DNA of 64,000 nucleotides from Viscum album (taxonomy: Eukaryota; Streptophyta; Magnoliopsida; Santalales; Viscaceae). Below the pieces are notes generated by a model that was given only the letters and a program-made list of their open reading frames with translations, made no database searches and had not been told where the DNA came from. The first letter of the stretch is position 1, and each line of letters opens with the position of its first letter. The DNA lies in NCBI GenBank assembly GCA_963277665.1, contig OY728130.1:427539101-427603100 (forward strand). Direction: 5' to 3'. Positions 10,130-23,138 of this stretch are shown piece after piece. Position numbers and translations under genes: made by a program.

Positions 10130-11635
10130 ATGTGTATTTGATATCCGTTTTTCATCCCTAGATGTATTTAAATGACTATGAATTTTTTTTGGGTTTGAAT
10201 ATTTTGTTCAACATCGAAAATATTATATAAAACGTATAGTTGGTTCTGCTCCCAGTTTGTAATATTGACTGTGACTACCTCTCTTCTAGAAATTTCCTCA
10301 CCCTCAAGCTGACGAGTGTGATGATATTTTGGTAGTCTAATGTTCTCTACACCAGACAGTTATTCAGTACAAAATTCAATGGCTTCCTCAACAATATATC
10401 ACTCTGTAATACAACCCTCTAGCATAATATTATTTTTGACATACCATTTCAAAATCTTAATATACCGTTCAATGGGGTACATCCATATATAATGTACAAG
10501 ACCACATAGTTGAATCTCTCTCACAAAATGAACCATCAAATGAACCATAAAATCTTTGAATTTTGGTGAGAAGAAAATTTCCAATTCACATAATATTATG
10601 GAAAAGTTTCTTTCCATAGTAGGAAATTTCACCAGGTCTATAAATTTTTTGCATATAGATTTTAAGACGAAACATATCTTCATTAATGTATGATAGACTT
10701 TCTTGAAAAAAAATGCAACGTAAGGCTATATGGATTATAACTTGCATCAAAACATGGAATTCATGTGATTTTATACCATTTAACATTGAATCCCTCAATG
10801 TCATGATGTTATTGATATTTGATAAATATCCCTATGGATCCTTTACGTATTTCAAGAAGTTTCAAAATTGATATCTCTCCTTCCTGGAATGATTTTAAGA
10901 AGTATGAAGAAGAAATGTTCATTTTTCACCCTTAAATGGGGAAAAATCTTATCTTATTCCCATCTCAGTCATGTACAACCTATCCTTATTCCATCCTTTG
11001 TTTTTTCTAGTGCAATTAGAAATGTGCTGATGACACGATCACAAACATTTTTTTCAACAAGAATTACATCAATAAAATTTATCACATACTGATCATTCTA
11101 GTATACTAATTTAAGAAAAGATCTTCTTTTCCAACCAGTTTTAATAATGTTTTTAAAAAATGGTTTACAAAAAGTAGTGTCCAAATATTTTACATTCTCA
11201 AATAATTGGTCACCTGTTAGTGGAGATAATGATTTATATTATTCTAAACATCGATCAAATGATGTCATCCAAGATCGGTACATAGTGGTCATGGACAAAA
11301 TCTATGATGTCCTAGAAACACAGTTTTTATGAATGTTTCAACCTAATTGATTGTGTACCCTATTCACAAATGGGACACCGTTGAGTTCCTTTAATTATAT
11401 ATCTTGAAAATTTTCCATAATAAGAAAAGTCATTTATCGTCCCGTAAAACATGGCTCATAAAGTGAAATCTTCATTTTTGTAAGCATCATACAACGTAAC
11501 ACATGAATCCCACAATACAGTCTAATTGTTGATCAATGGATCTAAATAATCATCAATATCATTACTAAGTTTTTTTGGTCTTCATATATTCATAGATAGA
11601 ATGATGTATTTTCATTTCATGCATAACCATGGTGA

Positions 11636-11654
11636 AAAGTTATAATTTACCAAC
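11636..11654 (+). repeat. Target-site duplication, left copy
   Basis: aaagttataatttaccaac, identical to 13476-13494 except a/g at one position. It flanks the LINE and is part of the interrupted transposase codons. Confidence 0.85.
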
Positions 11655-13475
11655 AGGGCCTCCCACGGTGATTAGCACCTCCAAAAAAGAAATCTTCGGA
11701 TCTCTTATTGACAGAATTGAGCAGAAAATTCTTGGATGGTTCCCTGATGTTATTTCTAAAGCTGGTAAAGAGACACTCATCAAAGAGGTCATCCATTCCA
11801 TCCCCAGCTATTTATGTCCCTGTTTAAGCTTCCATCATTCATAGTCGACTAGATCCACACACACATTTCCAATTTTTGTAAGGGTAGGAATGATGGAAGG
11901 AATCGACACCACTGGATGGCATGGGAGAAACATTGCAAACCCAAATCAATGGGAGGGATGGGTTTCCGGAATCTCCTTCCCTTCAATGATGCTCTATTGG
12001 CCAAGCAAGGATGATGCCTGATTAACCGTCCTTCGTCTCTCAGTGAATAGGTTCTCCGGGATAAGTACTTTCCCCACACGGACATCCATGCTTCCTCTCT
12101 TGGTCCCCGCCCTAGATTCCTATGGGGAAGTATTTGGGGGAAAAAGGGTCCTGGATAATGGACTGGGCTGGAGGATTGGTTCTGGCTCATCAGCCAATAT
12201 CTAGACTGATCCTTGGCTTATTGATAAGGATGGTATGCAGGCTACATCCCCCGTCCAACCAGGTTTTGAAGATTCCACTATCACCTGCCTTTTTTCTGAC
12301 CAAGGACAAGGGTGGTGTGTGGAAAAGATCCTTTATTGGTTTAACGAAACGGACCAAAGAATCATCCTTATCATTCAATGGATCCCTGATGCAAGCCCCG
12401 GCCACCTTTTCTGGACCAATGACATCACGGGTGAATACACAGTGAGGTTAGGCTATAGACTAGCCCTTGGCCACCACCCTTCTAGCTGGGATGAGGGACT
12501 TTGGAAATCGATCTGGACACTCAATGTTCCCCCTAAAATTTGCCAATTTTGGTGACAACTTTACATGGGTACCCTCCCAACCATGAGCCTTCTCACATAC
12601 CGACATATGGCCAGTTCTGCTTTTTGGCCTTTCTGGTCGAGCACTGTTGAAACTCCTTTGCACGCCATCATTCACTGCCCAGGAGCTAAGCAAGTTTGGA
12701 GTAAATGGGACCCATCCCCCACTGATTTACTGGCTTTGGCCTCTGACCATCTCGATCTTCTGACTCATTGGTGCTCCTCTCTTCCCTCGGCTCTCTCTTG
12801 TTCGCTTTGCATGTTTTCCTAGATTATTTGTATCTGACACAACAATGACATGTTTCTTCAAGCTCACAAACCTCCCGAATTCTAGATTGACAAGGCTTCT
12901 TCTTGGATTGAGGGCTGGAAAGACTACAAGGACCATTTTATAACAGGATCTTCCCTCATCCCACCCTCTCAGTGGAACCCCCCAACAGAAGGTACTCTTA
13001 AAATTAACGTGGACACGTATCTATAAAAGGATGGGCTTATTTCCCTCGTCCTTCTGGCCCGTAATCATATGGGGAAATTCCTTGCTGAAAAATATGTTCC
13101 ACACCATGATTTCTGGGAACCAGCGGTTGTTGAGGCCATGTCCATACATGCTGGTTTGCTGTTCACTTTAGAATGTGGATGGAGTGACATTATTGTGGAG
13201 TCTGACTGCCTTACCTTCATTAATGTTATCAACAAAAACAATGGTGGACTCCAGCCTTTTGGTACCATCATTAATAAGATTCTCTCACTTGGCCATTGAT
13301 TCTCTTCTTGCACATTCTCGTTTACAAAAAGGGAAGGAAACAATGTGGGACCTCAGCCGGCGGCCTCAGTCCCTTTTGTCTCTATCCAGCTTTGGCTAGA
13401 CAATTTCCCTGATTGGATTTGTTCTTGTACTTCTATTGATTTTAGTCATTAATGATATCTGTTTTAATCAAAAAT
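11655..13475 (+). mobile_element. 5'-truncated plant LINE (L1 type)
   Basis: Bounded by a 19-bp target-site duplication, ends in an A-rich tail (caaaaataa), and begins inside the reverse transcriptase, as expected for target-primed reverse transcription that stopped early. Its base composition is clearly more GC-rich than everything around it, so it came from a source of different composition or is younger than its surroundings. The insertion is in the opposite orientation to the transposase it interrupts. Confidence 0.88.
11656..13452 (+). pseudogene. LINE ORF2 3' part: end of RT, zf-RVT and RNase H
   Basis: Three known pieces appear in order. The RT end has KAGKETLIKEVIHSIPSYL (about 11758). 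The zf-RVT zinc-binding region has LFWTNDITGEYTVRLGYRL, WKSIWTLNVPPKICQFW, then ETPLHAIIHCPGAKQVWSKW (12400-12710). The RNase H domain (RVT_3 type) has LKINVDTYL, HDFWEPAVVEAMSIHAGLLF and IIVESDCLTFINVIN (12990-13260), ending at 13452. Several stops (for example 11842, 12553, 12820, 13299) and frameshifts make it non-functional. The endonuclease and catalytic RT core are absent through 5' truncation. Confidence 0.85.
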
Positions 13476-13494
13476 AAAGTTATAGTTTACCAAC
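13476..13494 (+). repeat. Target-site duplication, right copy
   Basis: aaagttatagtttaccaac; pairs with 11636-11654. Confidence 0.85.
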
Positions 13495-14518
13495 ATAACT
13501 ATCCATGTATTGAGAGAGATGATTTAAAAACCAAAAATATTCAATCCATCTGTAGATAACACAAGATGATGGTTTCTCAACTCATTTCCAAATACATGAT
13601 ACTCTTGATAAATTCTCTTCCACTGAGGAGAGTCTTCCGGGTGATGTAGTTTCCCATATTTAATTCTTGTAGACATATTCCATGATAATTTTCATGCAAT
13701 CTCATCACTTATATATAAGATCATAAACCATGTAATGATTGGAAAGTATCATATAGCTTTTGTGGGAATGGATTCATGTTTCTTGTATTGAGAAACACCA
13801 CACATTAGGCATTCATGAAGTGATTTTTGGCCCTTGAAAAAAAATATTCAATCATTCGAGCGGGTGTGTATTCTTTCAAATATCAGACCCTTTGAGAGTA
13901 ACATTCTTTTGTTGTCATATTGTTGGATCAAAATCACATTATCTTCTTGGAAGCATGTAATTCAATAGGGAATGTTGTTCCATAAAGCTGGATTCATTCC
14001 ACCCGTAGCATGCTTTCAAATTTTACATCTTCACTACATCTTGAAATGTAGTATATTTAGTGCAATGGGAATACAATGACATCTTTGGACAACTATTTAA
14101 ACTCTCAAAAAAATTTGGGAAATAAAAAAAGTTTATCTTTATCATTTCTTATCATTTCCTTAATACAATCTTCATCATCAGTTACATATGTAATCACATC
14201 CTCCATATAATTGTCTTCATTCTTCACGCTTGTAATCATATCAGATGATCTATAAAATGCAGTGCAATCCCAACCACTATCTACAATAATTTTTCCCCAT
14301 CCTTATTCTAACATGTATAACATCGATCTATTCCATGATAGATATTCTTCTACCTCCTATGGACTAATTTATCTTGAATAACAATAGTTTAAACACATAC
14401 AAAGGATTTGAGAAGGGTCAGATGCATGATCTTTTACAAACTTGATAAACTCTTTCATTCCTTCTTCATACTCTTTTTTAAACTAATTGGTATTAATTGA
14501 ATCTTTGTTCATATTCAT

Positions 14519-16920
14519 TCGATTTGATCCAATAATAAAAATATTTAACCAAATAATTACACATAATATGTTCAACTAGGGTCATAATCCAACTATAACC
14601 AATAGAAGTAGTTATGGTAGACAATACCCCTATCTATCCATGAATTAATCCGGACCAAAGTAGATCACACTAATCTTCCCATACACCTGATCAATGGAAA
14701 TGGAAATTGGAATCCCTTCCAGTTGAATGTTTTAGTATCCCACATCTGATCTATATGAATTGCTGTAAACTAGTTTTTTTTGTTTTTCTCTATAAACACA
14801 ATGTCTCGATTCAAGAACTATGTTAATAAACTAATTGATGGTATGATTTTCAATATAGTTCTTGTGGGTAGAAGGATTAATTACATGTGTTGTTATGGTT
14901 ATTTTACTAGGGTGTCCATTAAGTGTCCTATAGAGTCCGCTAGTGAGGTGGTTTTATACGATTTAGTAGAACATCACAAGTAAAAAAGAGGTGGTTCCAT
15001 TGAAATGAGTATGGTTTGGATTGATATTAAATAGTGGAGGAACTACATCATGGAAAAAAAATGGAATACCAATCATTCCAACAACCACAACCGTATACAA
15101 AAACACAATCCTGCTCAAAATTACAACATCATACAAACCAAACAAACACAATTTCAGATTCTAAAAATCATCCCTTATTCAATTTTATTTTTTAATTACA
15201 TAGTTATCACAGAAGTTTTATCATCATGGGCCTTAATTAATAAGCCAAGTTTAAATAAATTACCAATTTTTATATTCAAATGTTGAACTTGAACCAACCA
15301 ACATGCAATTAATTTAGTCCATAAACAAGGACCACCAATGAACAAAATTTTCAACATGATGTTTTGCCCATACATTTCAAAATATAAACATCAATATCAA
15401 ATAGTAACAACATTTAAACAAGAGGAAACCAATGATTATGATGAGAAAACTCACCGTAAAGGTGTCATTCAATGCATGGAAGAGGAGAGGTATGTGACAG
15501 AAGATACTTCCAACTAAAAAAGAAATCATAAAATAAGAACACATAAGTTATACCTATCCAAAATTGGTCTAATGAGATTTGGGAATTGGACATGTATGTT
15601 TAAACAGTTTTATTGGTCAACAGTGGGATCTTATTTTCCATCAATTATATATGCTTCCTGTTTATTTATTTTTTTCATATCTAATATTTTGCATTGTTTT
15701 CTACTTATAAATGGGACCAGTCTGGTTTACAAGAGAAAGATCATTTTTAATTTACTCTAATGTAAGTATAAAATATTCAACAATAATTTTATCTTTTTCA
15801 TAAGGGATCATTGTTATCCCATAGGGATGACAAATTTTTATTAGGTTAGTGGAATGGTTGGTCAGTTGTTGGTTATGATACCAGCCTGGGCCATATCATT
15901 ACATTTCTAATTACAACTGACCCATGTCCATTTAAATATAGGTTTTGGGGATCAGAAATTAATATATTCCCAGTGCCACTAGAGTTCTTTCGGGGTTGGT
16001 TCCAAATAGTATCATATCTAATATTTCTTTTAAAGATTTGACATTATAGTAGTCAATGCTAAAGATTTTCTTATTTGTATAGTAGTAATGTTTTATGAAC
16101 CTAGTGTGTGAAGTCGACATTAGAAACTAATAAGTGATTAAACCTTATGAGATGACATCATAGCCTATGTGAAAATCTATAAGAAATATCTTAAAATACA
16201 TTTTTAATATTTATAGTTCGAATTCGGTCATTATAAAGTTATAAGTGAGGAGGAATGTGTAAATGATAAGCTTGGGGGGGGGGGCTGAATGATGTGGATA
16301 TGTTGATGGACATAAATGGAATGGACCTATTTATAATAAAGAAAATACCTTCATCACAACACAACACATAGGCAATTTGGGAAAACATGAATCACAATAC
16401 AATACATAGGTCTATGCCATAATGGGTCTTACATGAGAAAGAACTATGACACAAAGGGGATGACCACACCATAATGGTTCCTGGTAAAAAAATCTAGAAT
16501 CCACATGCACTGTCAAAAATGAGATCATATAATATAGGGGAGAGGGACTATGATGCATTGTTCATCACTACACTATAACTTATAATCTCTCACACACCAC
16601 ATATCATCCTAGGATTTAGCCTAAAATGGGTGAAAATGAGAGACCAGAAAAATGTAAAAAATAGGGAATATTATCTTAACCATGAGGACCACTGATTAAA
16701 AATGAAATAAAACTAAAATAAAAGGAATAAGAGATTTAAAATTATCCTAGTCTCTCCAATACAAGTGATGAAATATGAATCATACATTGGGTGACAGATA
16801 ACAATCAAAGAGGATAAGAGGGGGTGAAATAGTGCGAAGGGGTTTTGGATGAGAAAAGGGAAAAATATAGTAAAATATAAAAGGTTCCAAGGGGGATTTT
16901 TGTAAAACCTCACTTTTTAA
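14519..16920. other. Non-coding AT-rich sequence upstream of the CACTA transposase
   Basis: No recognisable coding region on either strand. Short ORFs have no family features. A run of ten or more G lies at about 16275. It is most simply the 5' flank or introns of the minus-strand CACTA element. Confidence 0.35.
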
Positions 16921-16924
16921 AGGG

Positions 16925-17190
16925 GGTCAAGGTTTGTCCATATGGTTTTCAAAACCATGTGAAAACTATACAGTCTTCACTATCTAGGACACACTATTTC
17001 ACATGGTTATTGCACATGGTATAACAAACACTATGCAAACCATGATAAATTCCATTAAATTTTATTAATTATTTTTTATGGTTTTATGAGGACCCTGTCA
17101 GGATTTAAACAAAATATGTTCCTGTTCAAACCAATCTATACTATTTTTGAGCATGGTTATCACTAATCATGTGAAAACCATGCTCCCTAG
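16925..17190. repeat. Cluster of short inverted/direct motifs (accatgtgaaaacc type)
   Basis: The motif catggtt / accatg appears repeatedly in both orientations: ccatatggttttcaaaaccatgtg near 16937 (split here as ccatatggttttcaaaac and catgtg), cacatggttattgcacatgg near 17000, gcaaaccatg near 17035, and catgtgaaaaccatg near 17168. Such clusters resemble the subterminal protein-binding repeats of CACTA and other DNA transposons. Confidence 0.4.
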
Positions 17191-17229
17191 GCTGCTACCA
17201 CCAAAACCATAATTTCAACTTCTAATGTT

Positions 17230-18650
17230 TTTGTGACTTCTTTAAGAACCTAAGACACACATCGAGCCTAAAAATATACAAAAAACTTAATTTAAGATGT
17301 CCCAACTTCATGTTTCTATATCAAACTTCCATTTTTATAAATGGGTTGTCAAATAATGGAAACAAATTCCATATCCACCTGAAAATTCAAATTCCAATAT
17401 GGATGAGGCATTAAAAAATCTCCACAATTGTACTTATCATACTCAATATGTCATAGTTGTAATACTATTTATTCACCACTATCATTTATCTATTTGGAGG
17501 AAAACAAATTCATTCTATTCCTGAACTCCTAACATGAATTCAAATCGTTGCACCAAACAGATGACATAATTCCACAGGATCTTGAGCCAAAGCTCATAAT
17601 CATCACTGAGATGATGATATGGTACTTACATAATATTAACCATCTTGAGAAAAGATAATGTCAACATTTTTTCAATCACCCATTCTAAGATACTCCCCAC
17701 CATAATAATTAACTCATGAAATCCAATTTCGATCCATGATCCCTCCCTCCTAAAAAATATCTAACCAAAATCCCTTTTTTTGTTTTTAATGACACACCTA
17801 GTACCACTTACAATGAAACATACCAAAAAAAACATGATAACTATAGTACAATATCAGTATTATCCTTCATTCCAAAATTTCTGAACTCTATAGATACACC
17901 TCCCCCATCCATATACAACCAAAACACAAATATTTTCCTTTTAAATCCTTATATAGATCTAAAAATATCCTATCAAAAACTATATTAAATTATCAATAAA
18001 TGTTTCAAATCATTATATATAACATCACAAGATAGAATAAGTAAAACATACACCACATGAATTACCTCAAAAGGGTTGGCATCCAATAACATGTAATCTC
18101 ACTTTATTATATAAATTACTAACTTAGAAAGAATCCAAGAACCTACAAAGAATACATATCATTGTCTGCACCAAAAAGATTACGGAATTTTACAATTAAA
18201 ACCCCAGATAACCAAACTAAATAATTCTTGACTTCTTCCACACATATTCCATTATGTACTAGATAATGATTCCTTGCTCCCTAGGGGAATCCCATGACCA
18301 TCTTAAAATATCATGTTTCAATCTGGCCCCTGATGTGATTCCATAGTAAAACATAGACCCAATTAAACTAGCCAGTATGCTATCATCTATAAAAAAGAGT
18401 GCAACCAATATAATCTATTCAAGACCATGTCATCTATCTCCATATCAAAATATCCTCTCAGGCTCTAATCATTACTAAACAAAAACAACCACTGGGATTC
18501 CAAAAGGCATCCAGATTTCATAAAAACCACATGCCCACCACTATCCAATAATTTTATGGTTACCCAAAGACTAGATCTTCACACCAATATCTTTCCTAAT
18601 ATATAACATTAAAAATTCATTAGATTAGAGATTCACCGGGGTATTCTGTT
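17230..18650. other. Unassigned non-coding sequence
   Basis: I see no gene, RNA gene or repeat structure here. Confidence 0.3.
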
Positions 18651-18654
18651 CCCT

Positions 18655-18985
18655 TTAGAGGTGGTTGTTGGGATGTTCGTTGAATGAGGATGGCACACTG
18701 GAGCAGGTCACGTGGATAGTGGGACAACACAATGAAGAGGAGGATAAGGAGGTGAAGGGGTAGGAGGAGGTGGTGGTGGATGAGGAAGAGGATGAATCAA
18801 TAGCCGGAGGAGGAGGAGAAGGGTCACGATGGAGGAGGGGTCACAGTAGAGAAGGAGGAGAAGTTAGCGGCGGAGGAGGAGAAGGGGGATAAGGTAGTTG
18901 TGGTGGTTGAGGGGGAGGAGGAGGAGGAGTTGCGACAGAGGAGTGTCGATGACGCTGGGTTCAGCTCCCGTGAATGCTTGAAATG
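18655..18985 (-). other. GGA-rich purine tract; proline-rich if read on the minus strand
   Basis: About 330 bases dominated by ggaggagga on the plus strand, unlike the AT-rich neighbours. Read on the minus strand it gives runs of Pro and Ser (PPPPPPQPPQLPYPP type) but with stops, so no intact protein. It may be a decayed first exon or leader of the CACTA element at 10130-20135, or a captured host fragment. Confidence 0.35.
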
Positions 18986-19019
18986 GTGAGAGTGAGGAGA
19001 ATCATCTTAGGCTTCTTTT

Positions 19020-20135
19020 ATAAAAACTACATGATCCTTTATTAACGATAGTTAAAAGTGCTAATAAAGGTACCTTTTATTAGTTCTATAATAAAAATTA
19101 CTGATAAAACATACCTTTATCAACACTAAAAGAGAACTAGTAAAATCATAATTTTAATAATTTTTTTTATATTCTTATTTTTTTTAAAATAGTATAAAGG
19201 ATAAATAAATAAATATTTTTTAAAAATATATACTATAAATAGTATTTATTTATAAATATTTCTATATAATTGTAAATATATATATTTATTATTAAGATTA
19301 AAATTATAAATGTATTTGAAATGTATTTATATATATCATTAAAAATATAATAAAATATATTTATTATTTTAATATACTTAATGTAATTTTATAAGTTAGA
19401 ACATATATAGCTTATATGGGTAAATTTGGGAATTAATCATTATACCACATCAATGGACAATTAGATATATTGTATAAATTAATTCATGTATGATACATAT
19501 CATATACTCATGATCAATATATTCATTGACCAAAGTCATTTGAAAACACATATATATTCATTAATATTAATTATAAATATATATATTAAATGGTATTATA
19601 TATTTCTAATTAAAATAAATAAAATAAATATATTAAATATAAAAAATATAATAAATACAATTAATTAATCCAATAATTATAATAAATCTATTATATCTCT
19701 AATAAATATAATAAATATTTTTATTATTTAATTTAATTTATTATAATATTATAATTATTAAATTATATATAAAAATTTATATTTATATATATATATATAA
19801 TTGTAATCATAGAAATACTTTATTCAATTAAAAAGTTATACTTATTTTTTAGAATTATTAAAAAATATATAATAATTATAAAAACATTTTTTTCTTTAAT
19901 GTATACTAATAAAAGTTATTTATTTAATATAAAAATAATAATTTTATGAAAATAAATAAAAAAATTTATAAGTGCTAATAATAATGTTTAGAAATGTACC
20001 ATTTATCAGTGCTTGTTTTTGCGCTGATAAAGGGGACATTTAACAGTGCTTTTAGCTTTCAATGACAAAGGCCCACCCCTTTATCATCATTTTCTTCTTA
20101 GCGTTGAAAAGAGGTAGCACTTCCCTTGCACTATT
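19020..20135 (-). mobile_element. Probable CACTA subterminal region with AT-rich core
   Basis: Two patches (19030-19145 and 19960-20135) contain repeats of gtgctaataaagg, ctttatcaacact, cagtgcttg and gcgctgataaagg in both orientations, the style of subterminal repeats in plant CACTA elements. Between them lies about 800 bases of nearly pure A+T. The right limit tgcactattt at about 20130 is near the solo LTR boundary. It would be the 5' end of the minus-strand CACTA whose transposase starts at 14518. No exact terminal inverted repeat could be paired. Confidence 0.4.
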
Positions 20136-21227
20136 TGGTGGTATTGAATGTAAAGTGTATGGAACCGAACATTAAACATTACATAATCATGAATAAAATG
20201 ATTAATTCACATAGAGGATTTTTTCAGGTTTAGAGTTTTAGAGAATTAAGACATAACTATTACATCTCAAAAGATTTAAAAGTAGACACTTCTACTAAGT
20301 TTCCAAAAAAACTCTTAAAAAGAAACATGTCTAGTTCCATGTTTTAGATAGCATGTCGTTCCATGATCCCATCCGTGACCCTATTCATCTTTATGTCCTA
20401 TGGAAAAAATCTCAAACAGTTTTGATGATCATAATAATCCTAGTAAAGGATACACAAAGAAGGAAAACTGTTAGTTTTTCCAAAACAACAAGTAAACCAT
20501 GGATACTTTATCAAATTAATAATTTTCACCTTTATGAAGTAGTAAATAATATTCAATGAATAAAAGATCACTACATACCCATTGTAACCAAAAGATTACC
20601 ATAAAACACAAATAATTAACACATAACATATAAAGGTAACTTGGGACATAAACAAACTTAAATGGAATAACCATACGGTCGGTTTCCACACATATCACTA
20701 CATAGAATATCCATACGGCCGACTTCTATACCCAATGCATTGGAAGTTATAACATAACCACCCGTCCTGGTATTCATGGCACCACCCGTCATATGGTTTA
20801 TCACGCAACCACCCATCAAATGTCCAAGTACCATTATAAAATTATAACACATAAAACAATTATAAAGGAAAGAGAAAATGTCCACATTTCAAGCACAATA
20901 TATCACATAAATATATTAACATAAAAAATCCATTTTCAAAACCATTTTCAATACCAAAATACATAAAAGCGTATATGGTATTTATTTACTTTTAAAAGCA
21001 TTACAACTTATTGAGGAAGCCGAAGATCAAATAATACTCACGGCGGTGGAATGGTCGTTGTCACCGCGTACGTTACAAAGAAACATAATTTTTTTCATTT
21101 AGTAAAATGATTTTTATAAATGATATTCCTTTTGAATTAAAGTAAAATTCAAAGTGGTTTATACACTATATAAAATAAAGTTTTGTATAAAACAAAATAT
21201 GAATCAATGAAAGGAGACTGAGACAAA

Positions 21228-22040
21228 GTCCCTTACAAAGTCGTTATCCTTAGATTAAGGATAAATCAATTACATAATTATGTGCGACAAATATAAATTC
21301 ACCCAATATAAGAGGATATTAATTGTAAAAAAATCAGAGGTAATCCACACATATTCATAGTTTTACATAATCAATAATTATAGTTTTTACCCAAAGAATT
21401 TAAATTGGGTTAAGAAGTTCCCTTACCGAAATTCGACATCCTAATGGCGTCACTTTAAAATTCAAAAAATGAGATTATGAGAGATAAAAAGGGTATCTCA
21501 TCACTTTTACATTATATTTACAGAAATAAGGATATATTAGAACATATCCCAACATAATAAGATATAAATTAAAATACATAACAAAAATAAGTCTTTTTAA
21601 ATGAGAGGAGGGTGAAAGGTCCCCTTTCCAATTTGGGTAACTTTCAAAACGTACACCCCTTGGAAGAAGGGTCATACAAGAAAGATTTAAATAACCATAA
21701 ATGAAATTATGTTACACAAAGAGAATAATAATGTGTAGTAAATACACCACTCAAGGTAAATTATGGCAAATGTAGCATAAATCTCATGGTAATAAAAGTG
21801 AGATGAAAAATCCCTTACGAAAACTCGGTAGCCTAACAACACCACTTAAAACTTCCGAAAATGGATTTATGATATAAAATAGGGTCTCTAATAATATGAA
21901 CATAAAAATTACAGTATTAGGAATATAAAAGGACATCCCCAAACATAAGAAATATTATCTTAAAAGAAATTACATAAAAGAAAGTACTTAAAAAGAAAGA
22001 GAGAGGTAGGATCCCTTACCTCAAGTCCGACTTGTCTTGT
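21228..22040 (-). repeat. About 200-bp tandem units in the leader of the solo LTR
   Basis: A cccttac(c) boundary recurs at 21228, 21420, 21622 (ccctttcc), 21811 and 22013, giving units of about 190-202 bases. Units starting 21420 and 21811 are the most alike (gaaa-tcgacatcctaatggcg against gaaaactcggtagcctaaca, then aaatgagattatgag against aaatggatttatgat). On the transcribed strand each unit ends in gtaaggg, like aggtaaggg at 771 in the first element. The period equals the hairpin spacing. Confidence 0.5.
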
Positions 22041-22363
22041 TCGTTTCGTTATATTACTAAATAACAAACTAGAGTATATTTATACCTGATTAAGAAATTT
22101 TTTCAAGTTCAATATTTATTTAATATCACATATTACCATGTTATAATAATTTTTTATGTATTTACATTTATAACGGTCGTTTTGTTGATCATTCGTACTT
22201 CAGTCAAAAAATAAACTACTTATAATTACAAGATGTTAATGTGGTAAAATATCCATTATATCCAGAATCATATTCATGATGTAGATATCATATATATCAT
22301 ATATATGCATTATATACTTTCATTTATATTATTACATAAAATTGAAAGGTAAGAAATGAAATG

Positions 22364-22797
22364 CACCGTTCATGGAGATGGTAAGTCGTACGTACGCATG
22401 AACACTACTTTCATTTGTTTTTCATATTTAATGGAATTAAAAATAAATGAGATATATAAAAATTATAATTACAGTATAATATATATGTTATATAGGTCAC
22501 ATAAGTTCATTAATTTCATTCTTTATACACTCTATGTATTTCATGAACGAGTCACATCACTTGAGGGGGCGGTAGCCCACACTTCCTCAAATGAAATTAT
22601 CTCATTTGCACAACATGAAAAGCATAAAGGTGTTTTTAAAATGTAAAATACAGAAGCATAGAGAGGAAATAAATATAATATATATCATAAATAAATATAG
22701 TTCCATCATAATTGCCACCATGAGAGGTGGTAGGAGAATATAGAACAATCATCATTTCATGAGGTAGTAATTCACCATCCACAGAAACAGAATGTTC
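22364..22797 (-). promoter_or_regulatory. Three leader hairpins in the solo LTR
   Basis: Plus-strand coordinates. 22364-22408: arms caccgttcatg / catgaacactac around a loop containing cgtacgtacg. 22561-22590: ttgagg / cctcaa, loop containing gcggtagccc. 22743-22797: gaacaatcatcatttc / gaaacagaatgttc. Spacing is 197 and 182 bases. Only the first has stems close to the first element; the other two have different arms that still pair. Confidence 0.65.
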
Positions 22798-23130
22798 TTT
22801 AACCATTAGACGGAGGTGTGTGTAAGTGTAGCTCAAATAAATATCCTAAAAACATCCTAGTATATTTAAGATAATGTTTCAGTTACAAAATAATGTAATA
22901 AAAAGAGTTTAGTGGGTTGGAGAAGAAAAATAAAACAAAAGAACATAAGAGAGAACATTACCTTAAAATCGGGTAACTCCTCTTGGTTTGAACCAAAAGG
23001 GTTTCTTGAAGAGCTTAATGCCCTAGGTAAGGAATCTAGGATTAAGATATGGATGTGTATAAATAAAATTATCAGAGTTTGGTCGATCCAAAGGCTTGAA
23101 AGGTGTTGGTAAGGGGGTAGAGGTGGGGGC

Positions 23131-23138
23131 CTTTTATA
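23131..23138 (-). promoter_or_regulatory. TATA box of the solo LTR
   Basis: Minus strand tataaaag in the context cctccctcttataaaaggcc, the same as 6590-6610. Confidence 0.55.

Larger units (their letters stand above)
10130..14518 (-). pseudogene. CACTA (En/Spm) TNP2-type transposase pseudogene, interrupted by a LINE
   Basis: Minus-strand frames give the full order of a plant CACTA transposase, with many stops and frameshifts. Start near 14518 (MNMNKDSIN). The Transpos_assoc region follows (EFIKFVKDHASDPSQILCMC, about 14440). Transposase_21 region: ECLMCGVSQYKKHE (about 13800), HHPEDSPQWK, then STDGLN (about 13530), where the family has the first catalytic Asp. The LINE splits it between LVNYN and FSPWLCMK. 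The rest continues below 11636: DVILVEKNVCDRVI (about 11060), then DUF4218 (KSHEFHVLMQ, 10750; MVHFVREIQLCGLVHYIWMY, about 10520) and YIVEEAIEFC (about 10380). Removing the insertion restores alignment, so the LINE landed in an existing gene. The protein would cut at CACTA ends in the nucleus; this copy cannot be functional. A relative is at 33783. Confidence 0.85.
20398..22961 (-). other. Putative leader intron in the solo LTR
   Basis: Minus-strand donor ttttaag|gtaatg at 22961, about 175 bases after the TATA box, and acceptor ttttttccatag|gacataaag with AG at 20398-20399. Both correspond in position to those of the 3' LTR at 6778 and 8763. Confidence 0.45.

Noticed and set aside
22356..22646. 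96-codon plus-strand frame
   Set aside because: It runs over two hairpins of the minus-strand LTR and has no protein features.
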